A DNA stretch of 64,000 nucleotides from CAWCTD01 sp963798455 (GTDB lineage Bacteria > Acidobacteriota > Terriglobia > Bryobacterales > Bryobacteraceae). This document shows, piece by piece, positions 44,532 through 52,558 of this stretch. The stretch covers positions 1 to 64,000 of the forward strand of contig CAWCTD010000004.1 of NCBI GenBank assembly GCA_963798455.1, given 5' to 3'. Under the pieces are notes generated by a model that was given only the letters and a program-made list of their open reading frames with translations, made no database searches and was not told the origin of the DNA. Within the stretch, counting starts at the first letter, position 1. Every line of letters starts with the position of its first letter. Made by a program: the position numbers and the translations under genes.

Positions 44532-45286
44532 CAGCCTTGACGACTCGCCCTCCGCCGCGCCGCGGGGCGTGCCGGTTCTCCCGGGGGCTTTCCCGACTGC
44601 AGCGCCGTAACGTGGTTCCGCAACTCACGGAAGATCACTTCGGCCGGACGGGTCGCATCCACGACCGTGAAATGGTAGCGCTTGGCCATCCGGTCCAAGG
44701 TGCTCACCAGCCTGGTCTGGTAACGGACGAAGCTCTGGTGCATGTCCGCGCCGAAACGCATGTCCATGCCGCTCTCCCAGTAGTCGAAGGCGCCACGGCC
44801 CAGCACCACGCGGGTCACCAGGTCCTTCACTTCCGCCCGGAGGTAGTAGACCGCGTGGGGGACAAGGGCAAACCCGGCGACTTGCTCGATCCACCCCCGG
44901 TCCTCGCCCCGGGCAATAGCGCGCGCGATGATCGAGAAGATGTAGCGGTCGATCAGCACCACGAACCCGGCGCGCAGCGCGGGCACGATTTCGTTCTCGA
45001 GCCGGTCCGCGAAATCCGTGGCATAGAACAGCGTCATGGTGATAGGGCCGAACGTGTTCCCGCCCTTGGCCTCCTGGATGGCGCGGCCGGCCAGGGCCGA
45101 GCGCGCCATGCCCGTGTCCAGCACCGCGTGACCCTCCTGCTCCAGCCACTGCTTCAACAACGTGATCTGGGTGCTGCGGCCCACGGCGTCCGGGCCTTCC
45201 ACCACGATCAGCTTGCCTTGCAGTTCCGAGCAGTCGACGCCCGGCAGCGGTTCGGCATAAAACTGGAGCGGCTTAGTTGCCAGCAT
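44531..45286 (-). CDS. Thymidylate kinase-like protein with an arginine P-loop
   Basis: A 251-residue P-loop kinase of the dTMP kinase fold. The Walker A is EGPDAVGRSTQ (residues 30-40), with Arg37 where the family has Lys. Other TMPK elements are RSALAGRAIQEAK, FYATDFADRLENEI, LIDRYIFSIIARA and the LID-like RVVLGRGAFDYWESGMDMRF. ATG at 45286 lies 6 bases after GGAG and overlaps the upstream copy by 14 bases. The neighbour is the first copy with an intact P-loop. It may phosphorylate nucleotides poorly or not at all, and could serve as a partner. Confidence 0.7.
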   Translation of the reverse strand: MLATKPLQFYAEPLPGVDCSELQGKLIVVEGPDAVGRSTQITLLKQWLEQEGHAVLDTGMARSALAGRAIQEAKGGNTFGPITMTLFYATDFADRLENEIVPALRAGFVVLIDRYIFSIIARAIARGEDRGWIEQVAGFALVPHAVYYLRAEVKDLVTRVVLGRGAFDYWESGMDMRFGADMHQSFVRYQTRLVSTLDRMAKRYHFTVVDATRPAEVIFRELRNHVTALQSGKPPGEPARPAARRRASRQG

Positions 45287-46013
45287 ATGCCGCTCCCACG
45301 GGCGCCCGAAGGATGCCCGCGGCCAGGTGCTCGCCAAGAGCCCGCATGACGATGGATCGCATCTGCTGCTGCTGTTCCTCGATCGACAGCGTGGCGTCGA
45401 TAATATGGAAGCCCATCTCCTCCGCCATGGCCTCGTATTCATCCAGAATGCGTCCCTGGAAGATCCGGAAGCTCTCCTCTATGTCGTGGCTCAGGCTAAG
45501 GTCCATGCCCGCCTCGTAGTACTTGATCGCGTTGCGGCCGCCCACGATGCGCTGGATGGCGACGTCCAGCGGCACCCGGAAGTAGAAGCACAAGTCCGGC
45601 TTCAGGGCGAATCGGTAAAGGTTGCGGACCCAGCGCCGGCTCATGCCGCGGGCCACATCCCTGGCAAAAGCCGTGTAGGCATAGCGGTCCGCGCAAACCA
45701 CCGCCCCAGCCTTGACCAGGGGCAAGATGTAACTCTCCATGCGGTCGGCGAAGTCGGTGGCGTGGATCAGGCTGAAGGTGGCGGCCGTGAACATGGCCTT
45801 CTTCTTTCCGCGCCGCGTCGCCTGGCGGACGAGTGGCGAGGAGTTCCACTCGCTGAAGGCGACGGCGTAACCCTGCGACCGCAGCCACTGGCTGAGCAGA
45901 GCGAGCTGGGTGGACTTTCCGGATCCGTCGATCCCCTCGACTACGACGAGCCTTCCGCTGTAACGGTTCTGTAACAACAAGGGCGCGCTTCTCACCGGAA
46001 GGCATATTATCAT
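45273..46013 (-). CDS. tmk: Thymidylate kinase-like protein with an intact P-loop
   Basis: A 246-residue TMPK-family kinase. The Walker A is EGIDGSGKSTQ (residues 26-36), with ADRYAYTAFARDVARG and QRIVGGRNAIKYYEAGMDL. It should convert dTMP to dTDP if it is the genome's Tmk; the gene position in a phosphate/CHAD locus is unusual. The paralogous gene downstream overlaps by 14 bases. The ATG at 46013 is used, but GTG at 45995 is possible, and no clear ribosome site is seen. The start is 9 bases from the divergent Ppx-like ATG. Confidence 0.78.
   Translation of the reverse strand: MIICLPVRSAPLLLQNRYSGRLVVVEGIDGSGKSTQLALLSQWLRSQGYAVAFSEWNSSPLVRQATRRGKKKAMFTAATFSLIHATDFADRMESYILPLVKAGAVVCADRYAYTAFARDVARGMSRRWVRNLYRFALKPDLCFYFRVPLDVAIQRIVGGRNAIKYYEAGMDLSLSHDIEESFRIFQGRILDEYEAMAEEMGFHIIDATLSIEEQQQQMRSIVMRALGEHLAAGILRAPVGAAYAGN
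46005..46010 (+). promoter_or_regulatory. Possible divergent promoter in the 9-bp gap between tmk and the Ppx-like gene
   Basis: TATTAT (46005-46010) could be a -10 box for the rightward gene, giving a start near 46017 and a leader of about six bases. On the other strand GATAAT and TATGATAAT resemble a -10 box. The AT-rich run 46003-46020 contrasts with its surroundings. Both promoters would lie in the coding sequence of the opposite gene. Confidence 0.3.
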
Positions 46014-46022
46014 ATCGGATAC

Positions 46023-47555
46023 ATGCCCCGCTACGCTGCGATTGATATAGGCAGTAACTCCGTCCGCATGGAGGCCGCCGAGATGGCTCCCGGCTCTCCC
46101 GTGCGCATTCTGGCGTCCGAGCGCGAGGTGACGAGGCTGGGAGAGAGCGTGTACCGCACGGGGAGGATCAGCCGCGAGGCCGCGGACCTCACCTGCGGCG
46201 TTCTCGCCAGGATGGCGGCGCAGTATCAATCTCTGGACGTGGCCGGCGTGCGAGCCGTGGCAACCAGCTCGGTCCGCGACGCGCGGAATCAGGCGGAGTT
46301 CGTCGAGCGCGCCGCCGAGGCCGCCGGCACGGCCGTGGAAGTCATATCGGGCCGGGAAGAAGCGCGGCTGGTTCAACTGGGCGTCGAGACGCGGTGGCCG
46401 CAGCCGGGCCGCCGGCTGCTGATCGTCGACGTCGGAGGAGGCAGCGCCGAGATCATCGCCAGCGAGAACGGCCGCATGCTGGACGCCGTGTCCAAGCCGC
46501 TGGGAGCGGTGCGCCTGCGCGAGATCTTCTTGTCGGACGACCCCCCGACTGACACCGAGCTCCACCAGATGCAGTTGTACATCGCCGAAAAGCTGGATGG
46601 TGTGACCCGCCGCTTAGGGGCCTCCGGGTGGGAGCGCGCCATCGCCACTTCGGCCACGGCCTCCGCGGTAGCTTGCGCCATCAGCGGCGTTCCGCGGCCG
46701 AAGCGAGACCGCGCGGACCGGCTGCGGGTGCCGGCGGCGCAGGTCCGGGGATTGTACAAGAGACTCAGCCGGCTGGACCTCGAGGGCCGGCGCCGGGTGA
46801 GCGGGATCGGCCCGCGGCGCGCCGAGATCATCCTCCCGGGCGTCAGCGTGCTGGCAAATATCCTCCAATGCTTCGGGCTGCGCTATCTGCACTACTCGGC
46901 GGCCGGCGTCAGAGACGGAATCATCGCCGACTTGGCCGCCCGCGGCGTCGGCAAAGAGCGTGCGCAGCTCGGCCCGGATCAGAGAAGAGAAGTGGACCGG
47001 CTCAGCCTGCGCTACGCAGTCCCGAGGAAACACGCCCGGAAGGTGGCCGGGCTGGCACGGCTCCTTTTCGACTCGCTCCAGCCGCTGCACCAGCTCCTCA
47101 TGGAGTCGGGGAAGGTGCTCGAGGCGGCGGCTTATTTGCACGACGTGGGCCACTACGTCAGCGACGCCAGCCACCATAAGCACTCTTACTACCTGGTGGC
47201 GAATTCCGACCTGCCTGGTTTTACTAACCGCGAGCGGGAGCTCATCGCCAGCCTGTGCAGGTATCATCGCAAATCTCTCCCCGCCGCCCATCACACAGGG
47301 CAAAGGTCCTTGGGCGAAGACGAGGCGCGGACCGTCCTGCGGCTCATCCCTTTGCTTCGGCTCTCCGACGCTCTGGATCGCGGCCACGCCCAGCGCATTG
47401 ACTCGGTGGAGTGCCGCCTCCAGGACGGGCAGGTGACGATTCAGTTGGTTTCGTCCGAAAATATAGACTTGGAGCTGTGGGCCGCGGAGCGCACGGGCGA
47501 GGTCTTTCGCCAGGTCTACGGCCGGTCCCTGGTTGTCTCCAGAAAGGCGAGGTGA
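46023..47555 (+). CDS. Ppx/GppA phosphatase with C-terminal HD domain
   Basis: A 510-residue exopolyphosphatase/guanosine pentaphosphatase protein. The ASKHA core shows AAIDIGSNSVRME (phosphate 1, residues 5-17), AVATSSVRDARN, VISGREEARL and LLIVDVGGGSAEII (phosphate 2, about 138-151). The HD domain follows at about 330-480 with AAYLHDVGHYVSDASHH (His-Asp, about 372). It hydrolyses polyphosphate or pppGpp. ATG at 46023; the CHAD N-half starts 3 bases after its stop. Neighbouring CHAD genes point to polyphosphate. Confidence 0.88.
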   Translation: MPRYAAIDIGSNSVRMEAAEMAPGSPVRILASEREVTRLGESVYRTGRISREAADLTCGVLARMAAQYQSLDVAGVRAVATSSVRDARNQAEFVERAAEAAGTAVEVISGREEARLVQLGVETRWPQPGRRLLIVDVGGGSAEIIASENGRMLDAVSKPLGAVRLREIFLSDDPPTDTELHQMQLYIAEKLDGVTRRLGASGWERAIATSATASAVACAISGVPRPKRDRADRLRVPAAQVRGLYKRLSRLDLEGRRRVSGIGPRRAEIILPGVSVLANILQCFGLRYLHYSAAGVRDGIIADLAARGVGKERAQLGPDQRREVDRLSLRYAVPRKHARKVAGLARLLFDSLQPLHQLLMESGKVLEAAAYLHDVGHYVSDASHHKHSYYLVANSDLPGFTNRERELIASLCRYHRKSLPAAHHTGQRSLGEDEARTVLRLIPLLRLSDALDRGHAQRIDSVECRLQDGQVTIQLVSSENIDLELWAAERTGEVFRQVYGRSLVVSRKAR

Positions 47556-47558
47556 GGC

Positions 47559-47999
47559 ATGAGGCCCGCGTCACAAGAGCGCAAGCCCTCGGCGCCGATG
47601 CGCTCCTACGCCGCGGCTCAAACGTCCGATTTGCTTCGGCGGGTGGCCTACCAGGCGAACCGGACCTCGCGCCTGAAGAACGCCGACGCGGTTCATGACC
47701 TGCGTGTCTCGATCCGCCGGCTGTCGCAATGCCTCCGGGTCTTCTGCCAGTTCTTTCCCCACGAGAGCGGGAAGAGAATCCGGCTGAAGCTCGACAGGGT
47801 GATGGATCTTGCTTCCGAAGTCCGCAATCGCGACATCGCATCGGAGCTCCTGCGGAAGGCCGCGTTCCCGGCGGGATCGCCCCTGGTGCGCACGCTGTTG
47901 CAGGAACGGCAACAGGCCGAACGCGCTCTGGTGGCGGCGCTGAAGCGCTGGAACAGGAAGGATTCTCAAAGGAAGTGGCGTTCAAAGCTCGGCATCTGA
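47559..47999 (+). CDS. CHAD domain, N-terminal half
   Basis: A 146-residue protein that ends after the first helical bundle of a CHAD domain. The hallmark VHDLRVSIRRLSQCLRVF (about residues 45-62) supplies the conserved H-x2-R-V-x3-R-R basic surface that binds polyphosphate in characterised CHAD domains. It begins 3 bases after the Ppx-like gene and ends one base before the next gene, which carries the matching second half. It is half the usual CHAD length of about 300 residues. Confidence 0.8.
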   Translation: MRPASQERKPSAPMRSYAAAQTSDLLRRVAYQANRTSRLKNADAVHDLRVSIRRLSQCLRVFCQFFPHESGKRIRLKLDRVMDLASEVRNRDIASELLRKAAFPAGSPLVRTLLQERQQAERALVAALKRWNRKDSQRKWRSKLGI

Positions 48000-48000
48000 C

Positions 48001-48468
48001 ATGGCCAGAAAGAAACCCATTTGGGATGAGTCGTCAAACGCCTGGATGAACGCGCGAGCCAGGCTCCCGGAAATCGCGCGCGCCTACTTCGAAGAAGGCA
48101 GGAAACTGATGGTCCCGGCGCCCTCGCCGGCCGCGATGCACCGGTTCCGGCTGCATACCAAGGCGCTGCGGTACACCGTGGAGCTGTTCCGGCCCTGCTA
48201 TGGCCCGGGACTCGATCTCCGCCTGGCGGCCCTGCGGAAGATCCAGGACTGCCTCGGCGCGATGAGCGACTACGCGACAACCAAAGACCTGATCGCCTCC
48301 AAACTGCCGCGCGGCGACCCGGAACGCCTCCGGCTGAGCCGGCTGCTGACCGCGCGCACCCGGCGGAAATGCGCGGAGTTCCGCCGCTACTGGGGGCAGA
48401 GCTTCGACAAGCGGGGCGAACAACAGCGCTGGCGCACCTACCTCTCGCGCCCGCGGACTCCCCGTTGA
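48001..48468 (+). CDS. CHAD domain, C-terminal half
   Basis: A 155-residue protein with AMHRFRLHTKALRYTVELF (about 46-64), the second basic repeat of CHAD domains, and LRKIQDCLGAMSDYATTKDL (L-x2-L-Q-D-x-L-G-x-x-N/D-D). The ATG at 48001 lies one base after the TGA of the N-half (TGACATG). It is in a different frame from the N-half. A single base change would not join them, since both have natural ends and the second a sensible start, so a split gene with coupled translation is likely. Confidence 0.8.
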   Translation: MARKKPIWDESSNAWMNARARLPEIARAYFEEGRKLMVPAPSPAAMHRFRLHTKALRYTVELFRPCYGPGLDLRLAALRKIQDCLGAMSDYATTKDLIASKLPRGDPERLRLSRLLTARTRRKCAEFRRYWGQSFDKRGEQQRWRTYLSRPRTPR

Positions 48469-48490
48469 GCATCCCACGGGTGTGCGTGAT

Positions 48491-48519
48491 TTGACTTCGC
48501 GCCTAACGTACTGTAGGCT
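48491..48519 (+). promoter_or_regulatory. Promoter of rplM-rpsI
   Basis: TTGACT (48491-48496) and TAGGCT (48514-48519) are 17 bases apart, 5/6 and 3/6 matches to the sigma-70 consensus, about 36 bases before the rplM start. An AT-rich run follows the -10 box. Confidence 0.55.
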
Positions 48520-48554
48520 AATATTTTTGTAGCAGTTGAGCCGAGAGGTTAAGT

Positions 48555-48998
48555 TTGTCCATGAGTACGCCATTCCCCTCCGGGAACGATATCAAGCGAA
48601 ACTGGTACCTGATTGATGCCGACAACGCGGTGCTCGGCCGGGTGGCCAGCAGGGTCGCAAGGCTGTTGATGGGAAAGCATAAACCTTCCTACACGCCGTT
48701 CCTGGATATGGGCGATCACGTGGTTGTCATCAACGCCGCTAAGGTGCGGCTGACGGGTGACAAGGAAAACCAGAAACTGTACCGCCGCCACTCGGGCTAT
48801 CCGGGCGGCTTGTCCTCGGTCAGCGCCCGCCAGATGCGGGCCAAACACCCGGTGCGGATCGTGGAGTTCGCCGTGGCCGGCATGCTTCCCAAGACAAAGC
48901 TGGGCAAGCACATGATTCACAAACTCAAGGTCTACGCCGGCGACAAGCACCGTCAGCAGGCCCAAAAGCCGGTCCAGATCCCGGCGACAGCGGATTGA
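48555..48998 (+). CDS. rplM: 50S ribosomal protein L13
   Basis: A 147-residue L13. Signatures are WYLIDADNAVLGRVASRVAR, DHVVVINAAKVRLTG, YRRHSGYPGG and AVAGMLPKTKLGKHMIHKLK. TTG at 48555 lies 6 bases after GAGAGG; ATG at 48561 (12 bases) is an alternative. It is a 23S rRNA assembly protein, and in other bacteria the gene is autoregulated. It overlaps the putative longer start of rpsI, and the two form the standard L13-S9 operon. Confidence 0.96.
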   Translation: MSMSTPFPSGNDIKRNWYLIDADNAVLGRVASRVARLLMGKHKPSYTPFLDMGDHVVVINAAKVRLTGDKENQKLYRRHSGYPGGLSSVSARQMRAKHPVRIVEFAVAGMLPKTKLGKHMIHKLKVYAGDKHRQQAQKPVQIPATAD

Positions 48999-49021
48999 AG
49001 AGGTCCAGGAGAGGATTCTTA

Positions 49022-49420
49022 GTGGGAACGACTCTAGTTCAACATTTGGCGACTGGCCGGCGGCGGCGCGCCGTGGCACGCGTCTCCCTCAGGCCGGGCA
49101 AAGGCCAGATCACGATTAACCGACGGGCTTTCGAATTGTATTTTCCCACCGAGGCCGCACGGACGCAGGTTCGCCAGCCCCTGCTGGCCACCGAAACCGC
49201 GGACAAGTTCGACGTCTTGATTTCGACTTCCGGAGGAGGACTCCAGGGCCAGGCCGGCGCAGCCCGGTTGGGCATCGCCCGGGCTCTGGCGGGGTACAAC
49301 TCCGAATTGCGGCCGAAGTTGAAGGAACTCGGGTACCTCACCCGGGACCCCAGGAGCCGCGAGCGGAAGAAGTACGGCCAAAAGGGCGCCCGCAAACGGT
49401 TCCAGTTCTCGAAGAGGTAA
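49022..49420 (+). CDS. rpsI: 30S ribosomal protein S9
   Basis: A 132-residue S9: GRRRRAVARVSLRPGKGQIT, LLATETADKFDVLISTSGGG and YGQKGARKRFQFSKR, whose basic tail ends in Arg (the tip near P-site tRNA). GTG at 49022 follows AGGAGAGG by 7 bases; a TTG at 48995 overlapping the L13 stop would add nine odd residues and is not preferred. Confidence 0.96.
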   Translation: MGTTLVQHLATGRRRRAVARVSLRPGKGQITINRRAFELYFPTEAARTQVRQPLLATETADKFDVLISTSGGGLQGQAGAARLGIARALAGYNSELRPKLKELGYLTRDPRSRERKKYGQKGARKRFQFSKR

Positions 49421-49564
49421 CCCAGGCAGTGTGGATACCGGCCGGGCCGATGAGCTGGGAAGCGGCAACCATCCGACATTCCGGCTCATGCTTCTCACTC
49501 GCGCGCGTAAATCTCGTTTGGACTGCGCGCGCGGATTAACCACAGGTTGGAGCAAGGAGGCAGT

Positions 49565-50473
49565 TTGCCGTCGATTTCAATGAAGGAATTGCTCGAAGCC
49601 GGCGTTCACTTCGGGCACCAGACCAGGCGCTGGAATCCGAAGATGAAAGAGTACATCTTCGGAGAACGCAATGGGATCTACATCATCGACCTTCAGAAGA
49701 CACTCAAGCTCTTCAAGGACGCCATGCGCTTTCTGGCGGAAATGGCCGCGCAGGGCAAAACGGTTCTGTTCGTCGGCACCAAGCGGCAGGCGCAGGACGC
49801 CATCGCCGAGGAGGCCAGGCGTTGCGGGATGTTCTATGTGAATCAGCGCTGGCTGGGCGGGTTGCTCACCAACATGGTCACCGTCCAGAAGTCTATTAAG
49901 CGGCTGAAGGAACTGGAAGCGATGGCCACCGCCAACGACTACGAGGGCCGTCCGAAGAAGGAGATCATCCGCCTGGAGCGGGAGCGCAAGCACCTCCAGC
50001 AGAACCTGGAAGGGATCAAGGACATGGGCAGGCTTCCGGACGTGGTCTTCGTGGTCGACTCCAGCAAGGAGGCGATCGCCGTCAAGGAAGCACGCAAGCT
50101 CGCCATTCCCGTGGTGGCCGTGGTGGACACCAACTGCGACCCGGACGAAGTCGACTACGTGATCCCGGGCAACGATGATGCCCTGCGCGCCATACGGCTG
50201 TTCACCAGCAAAGCCGCCGACGCCATCGCGGAAGGAAAAGCGCTGGCTACCGAGCAGGAATTCACCGCCGAGAGGATCGTCGCCGACGAGACCCCGCCGG
50301 AGGAGATTCCCGAGTACACGCAGTACGTGGACCCGCGCTACGCCGAACAGCTCATGGCCGAGAGCATCCCCGACGAGGATCTGCCGTCCGTTTCGCTGCC
50401 GCGAAAGAGCGCTGCCCCGGAAGCCGTGGAGCATGCCGAGGCCGCGGAGCCGGCGGCCGAAGCGGAGAAGTGA
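49565..50473 (+). CDS. rpsB: 30S ribosomal protein S2
   Basis: A 302-residue S2. Conserved blocks are MKELLEAGVHFGHQTRRWNP, KTVLFVGTKRQAQDAI, YVNQRWLGGLLTN, LPDVVFVVDSSKEAIAVKEA and VVDTNCDPDEVDYVIPGNDD. The last 55 residues form an acidic, Ala/Glu-rich extension beyond the usual end, as in some Acidobacteriota. TTG at 49565 lies 4 bases after AAGGAGG and is chosen for that reason. The usual partner tsf follows. Confidence 0.96.
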   Translation: MPSISMKELLEAGVHFGHQTRRWNPKMKEYIFGERNGIYIIDLQKTLKLFKDAMRFLAEMAAQGKTVLFVGTKRQAQDAIAEEARRCGMFYVNQRWLGGLLTNMVTVQKSIKRLKELEAMATANDYEGRPKKEIIRLERERKHLQQNLEGIKDMGRLPDVVFVVDSSKEAIAVKEARKLAIPVVAVVDTNCDPDEVDYVIPGNDDALRAIRLFTSKAADAIAEGKALATEQEFTAERIVADETPPEEIPEYTQYVDPRYAEQLMAESIPDEDLPSVSLPRKSAAPEAVEHAEAAEPAAEAEK

Positions 50474-50532
50474 GCCGGGCCCGGACGGATCGCGGGCCTG
50501 CATAGACGCAACCAGAGTGTCAGGAAGGGAAC

Positions 50533-51144
50533 ATGGCGGAAATCACCGCACAATTAGTTAAACAGCTCCGCGAGCGCACGGGCGCGGGAATGCTGGAATG
50601 CAAACACGCGCTTGAGGAAGCCAAAGGAGATCTTGCGGAAGCCGAGGTTGTCTTGCGCAAGCGCGGCATTGCCTCCGCGTCCAAGAAGGCATCGCGCGCC
50701 ACGGGTCAAGGGGTGATCGGCGGCTACATTCACCCCGGCGCGCAGCTCGGCGTGCTGGTCGAGGTTAATTGCGAATCCGATTTCGTGGCCCGCACGGAGG
50801 AGTTTCAGGGGCTGGTCCACGACGTCGCCATGCAGATCGCCGCGCTCGATCCCCGGTTCATCCGCCGCGAGGACGTCACGCCCGAGGTTCTCCAGAAGGA
50901 ACGCGAGATCCAGCGCGACCGCGCCATCGCCGAAGGCAAGCCGCCGCAGGTGGCTGAAAAGATGGTGGAAGGAAGGATGAACAAGTTCTTTGAGGAAGTC
51001 TGTCTCTACGAGCAGCCCTTCATCAAGGACGGCGCCGTGACCGTCGGCCAGCTCGTCGCCATCAAGATTGCCAAGATCGGAGAGAACATTGCGGTCTCCC
51101 GATTCATGCGCTTCAAGGTGGGCGACTCGGCGGCCGGGGAGTAG
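50533..51144 (+). CDS. tsf: Elongation factor Ts
   Basis: A 203-residue nucleotide exchange factor for EF-Tu. The N-terminal UBA-like domain is LVKQLRERTGAGMLECKHAL, and the core block is VNCESDFVARTEEFQ. It is of the short EF-Ts class (about 200 residues, as in Thermus) rather than the 280-residue E. coli type, with a truncated second core subdomain. ATG at 50533 follows GGAAGGG. Confidence 0.96.
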   Translation: MAEITAQLVKQLRERTGAGMLECKHALEEAKGDLAEAEVVLRKRGIASASKKASRATGQGVIGGYIHPGAQLGVLVEVNCESDFVARTEEFQGLVHDVAMQIAALDPRFIRREDVTPEVLQKEREIQRDRAIAEGKPPQVAEKMVEGRMNKFFEEVCLYEQPFIKDGAVTVGQLVAIKIAKIGENIAVSRFMRFKVGDSAAGE

Positions 51145-51162
51145 TAGAGCGCGGAGGCTCCG

Positions 51163-51873
51163 TTGCCGCAGTACCAACGAATCCTGCTGAAACTGAGCGG
51201 AGAGGCGCTGGCCGGCCAGGCCGGCTTCGGCATCGACGGCGGGCGCGTCCAGAATCTGGCTGCCGAGGTCGCCGGGGTCGCCAAGGCGGGAATCGAGATC
51301 GGCGTGGTGGTGGGCGGCGGCAACTTCTTTCGGGGAGTGGGCCCGTCGGCAAAGAAGATGGACCGTGTGACCGCCGACCACATGGGCATGCTCGCCACGG
51401 TCATCAATGCGCTGGCTTTTCAGGACGCCCTGGAATCTGCCGGCGCCCCCTCGCGCGTGATGAGCGCGATTGAGATGCGGCAGGTCGCCGAGCCTTACAT
51501 TCGCCGCCGGGCCATGCGGCACCTGGAAAAGGGCAGGGTGGCGATCTTCGCCGCCGGCACCTCGAATCCCTACTTCTCGACGGACACCGCCGCGGCGCTG
51601 CGCGCCCTGGAGATCCGCGCCCAGGTGCTGGCCAAGGGCACGCGGGTCGAAGGGGTCTACGACAAGGACCCGCTGCAACATCCCGATGCGGTTTTGTACC
51701 GGGACATCTCCTATACCGAAGTCCTCTCCCGGTCCCTGGCGGTGATGGACTCCACTTCCATTGCCCTGTGCCGTGACAACGGACTTAGGATCGTCGTCTT
51801 CAATTTGAACGTGCCCGGCAATATAATGCGAGTATCGATGGGCGAAGCCGTCGGCACTTTGATACACCCTTGA
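51163..51873 (+). CDS. pyrH: UMP kinase
   Basis: A 236-residue hexameric bacterial UMP kinase: RILLKLSGEALAGQAGFGID, VVVGGGNFFRGV, KMDRVTADHMGMLATVINAL, VAIFAAGTSNPYFSTDTAAA and GVYDKDP. It phosphorylates UMP to UDP. TTG at 51163 starts it, 18 bases after tsf. The frr gene follows after 6 bases. Confidence 0.96.
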   Translation: MPQYQRILLKLSGEALAGQAGFGIDGGRVQNLAAEVAGVAKAGIEIGVVVGGGNFFRGVGPSAKKMDRVTADHMGMLATVINALAFQDALESAGAPSRVMSAIEMRQVAEPYIRRRAMRHLEKGRVAIFAAGTSNPYFSTDTAAALRALEIRAQVLAKGTRVEGVYDKDPLQHPDAVLYRDISYTEVLSRSLAVMDSTSIALCRDNGLRIVVFNLNVPGNIMRVSMGEAVGTLIHP

Positions 51874-51879
51874 GGCGAT

Positions 51880-52485
51880 ATGAAACCAGACACCCCAACT
51901 GCTTCCAGCATTCAGACTTTTCAGTCCATCAAAGAAATTGAAAACCATGCCAAGACGCGCATGGAAAAAGTGCTCAGCGATCTGCAGCACGAAATGGCCT
52001 CGATTCGGACCGGCAGGGCCTCGGTCGGATTGCTGGAGCCCGTCCGGGTCGACTACTACGGAACCCCGACGCCGATCAACCAGGTGGCCACGCTGCACGT
52101 CCCCGAGCCGTCCCTCATCACCGTCCAGCCCTGGGATATTTCCCAGCTTGGCGCCATCGAAAAGGCCATCCGCGCCTCGGACCTGGGACTGAACCCAAAC
52201 AACGATGGGCGGGTCATTCGCGTTCCGATCCCTCCGCTGACCGAGGAGCGGCGTAAGGAGATCGTGAAACGCCTGCACGTGGTCGCCGAAGACCACAAGG
52301 TGGCGGCCCGCAACATCCGGCGCGACGCCAACGAGAACATCAAGAAGCTGCTCAAGGACAAGGTGATCAGCGAGGACGACGACCGCCGGGCTCACGACGA
52401 CGTCCAGAAGTCCACCGACGGCTACATCACTAAGGTGGACCAGGCCGCCAAAGCCAAAGAGAAGGAAATCCTCGAACTGAAGTAG
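51880..52485 (+). CDS. frr: Ribosome-recycling factor
   Basis: A 201-residue RRF with a 15-residue N-terminal extension before KTRMEKVLSDLQHEMASIRT. Conserved blocks are LLEPVRVDYYGTPTPINQVA, VQPWDISQLGAIEKAIRASD and EERRKEIVKRLHVVAEDHKV. It splits post-termination ribosomes with EF-G. ATG at 51880, 6 bases after pyrH. Confidence 0.96.
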   Translation: MKPDTPTASSIQTFQSIKEIENHAKTRMEKVLSDLQHEMASIRTGRASVGLLEPVRVDYYGTPTPINQVATLHVPEPSLITVQPWDISQLGAIEKAIRASDLGLNPNNDGRVIRVPIPPLTEERRKEIVKRLHVVAEDHKVAARNIRRDANENIKKLLKDKVISEDDDRRAHDDVQKSTDGYITKVDQAAKAKEKEILELK

Positions 52486-52558
52486 GGGGCGGGCAGCTCT
52501 TGACGATTCGCTCAGATGAACAGGCTTGAGGGATTCGGTGGAAGCGCCGGTGGCCGTT

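Noticed and set aside
48995..49021. TTG at 48995 as the rpsI start
   Set aside because: It overlaps the rplM stop but the GTG at 49022 has AGGAGAGG at 7 bases and gives the usual S9 length.
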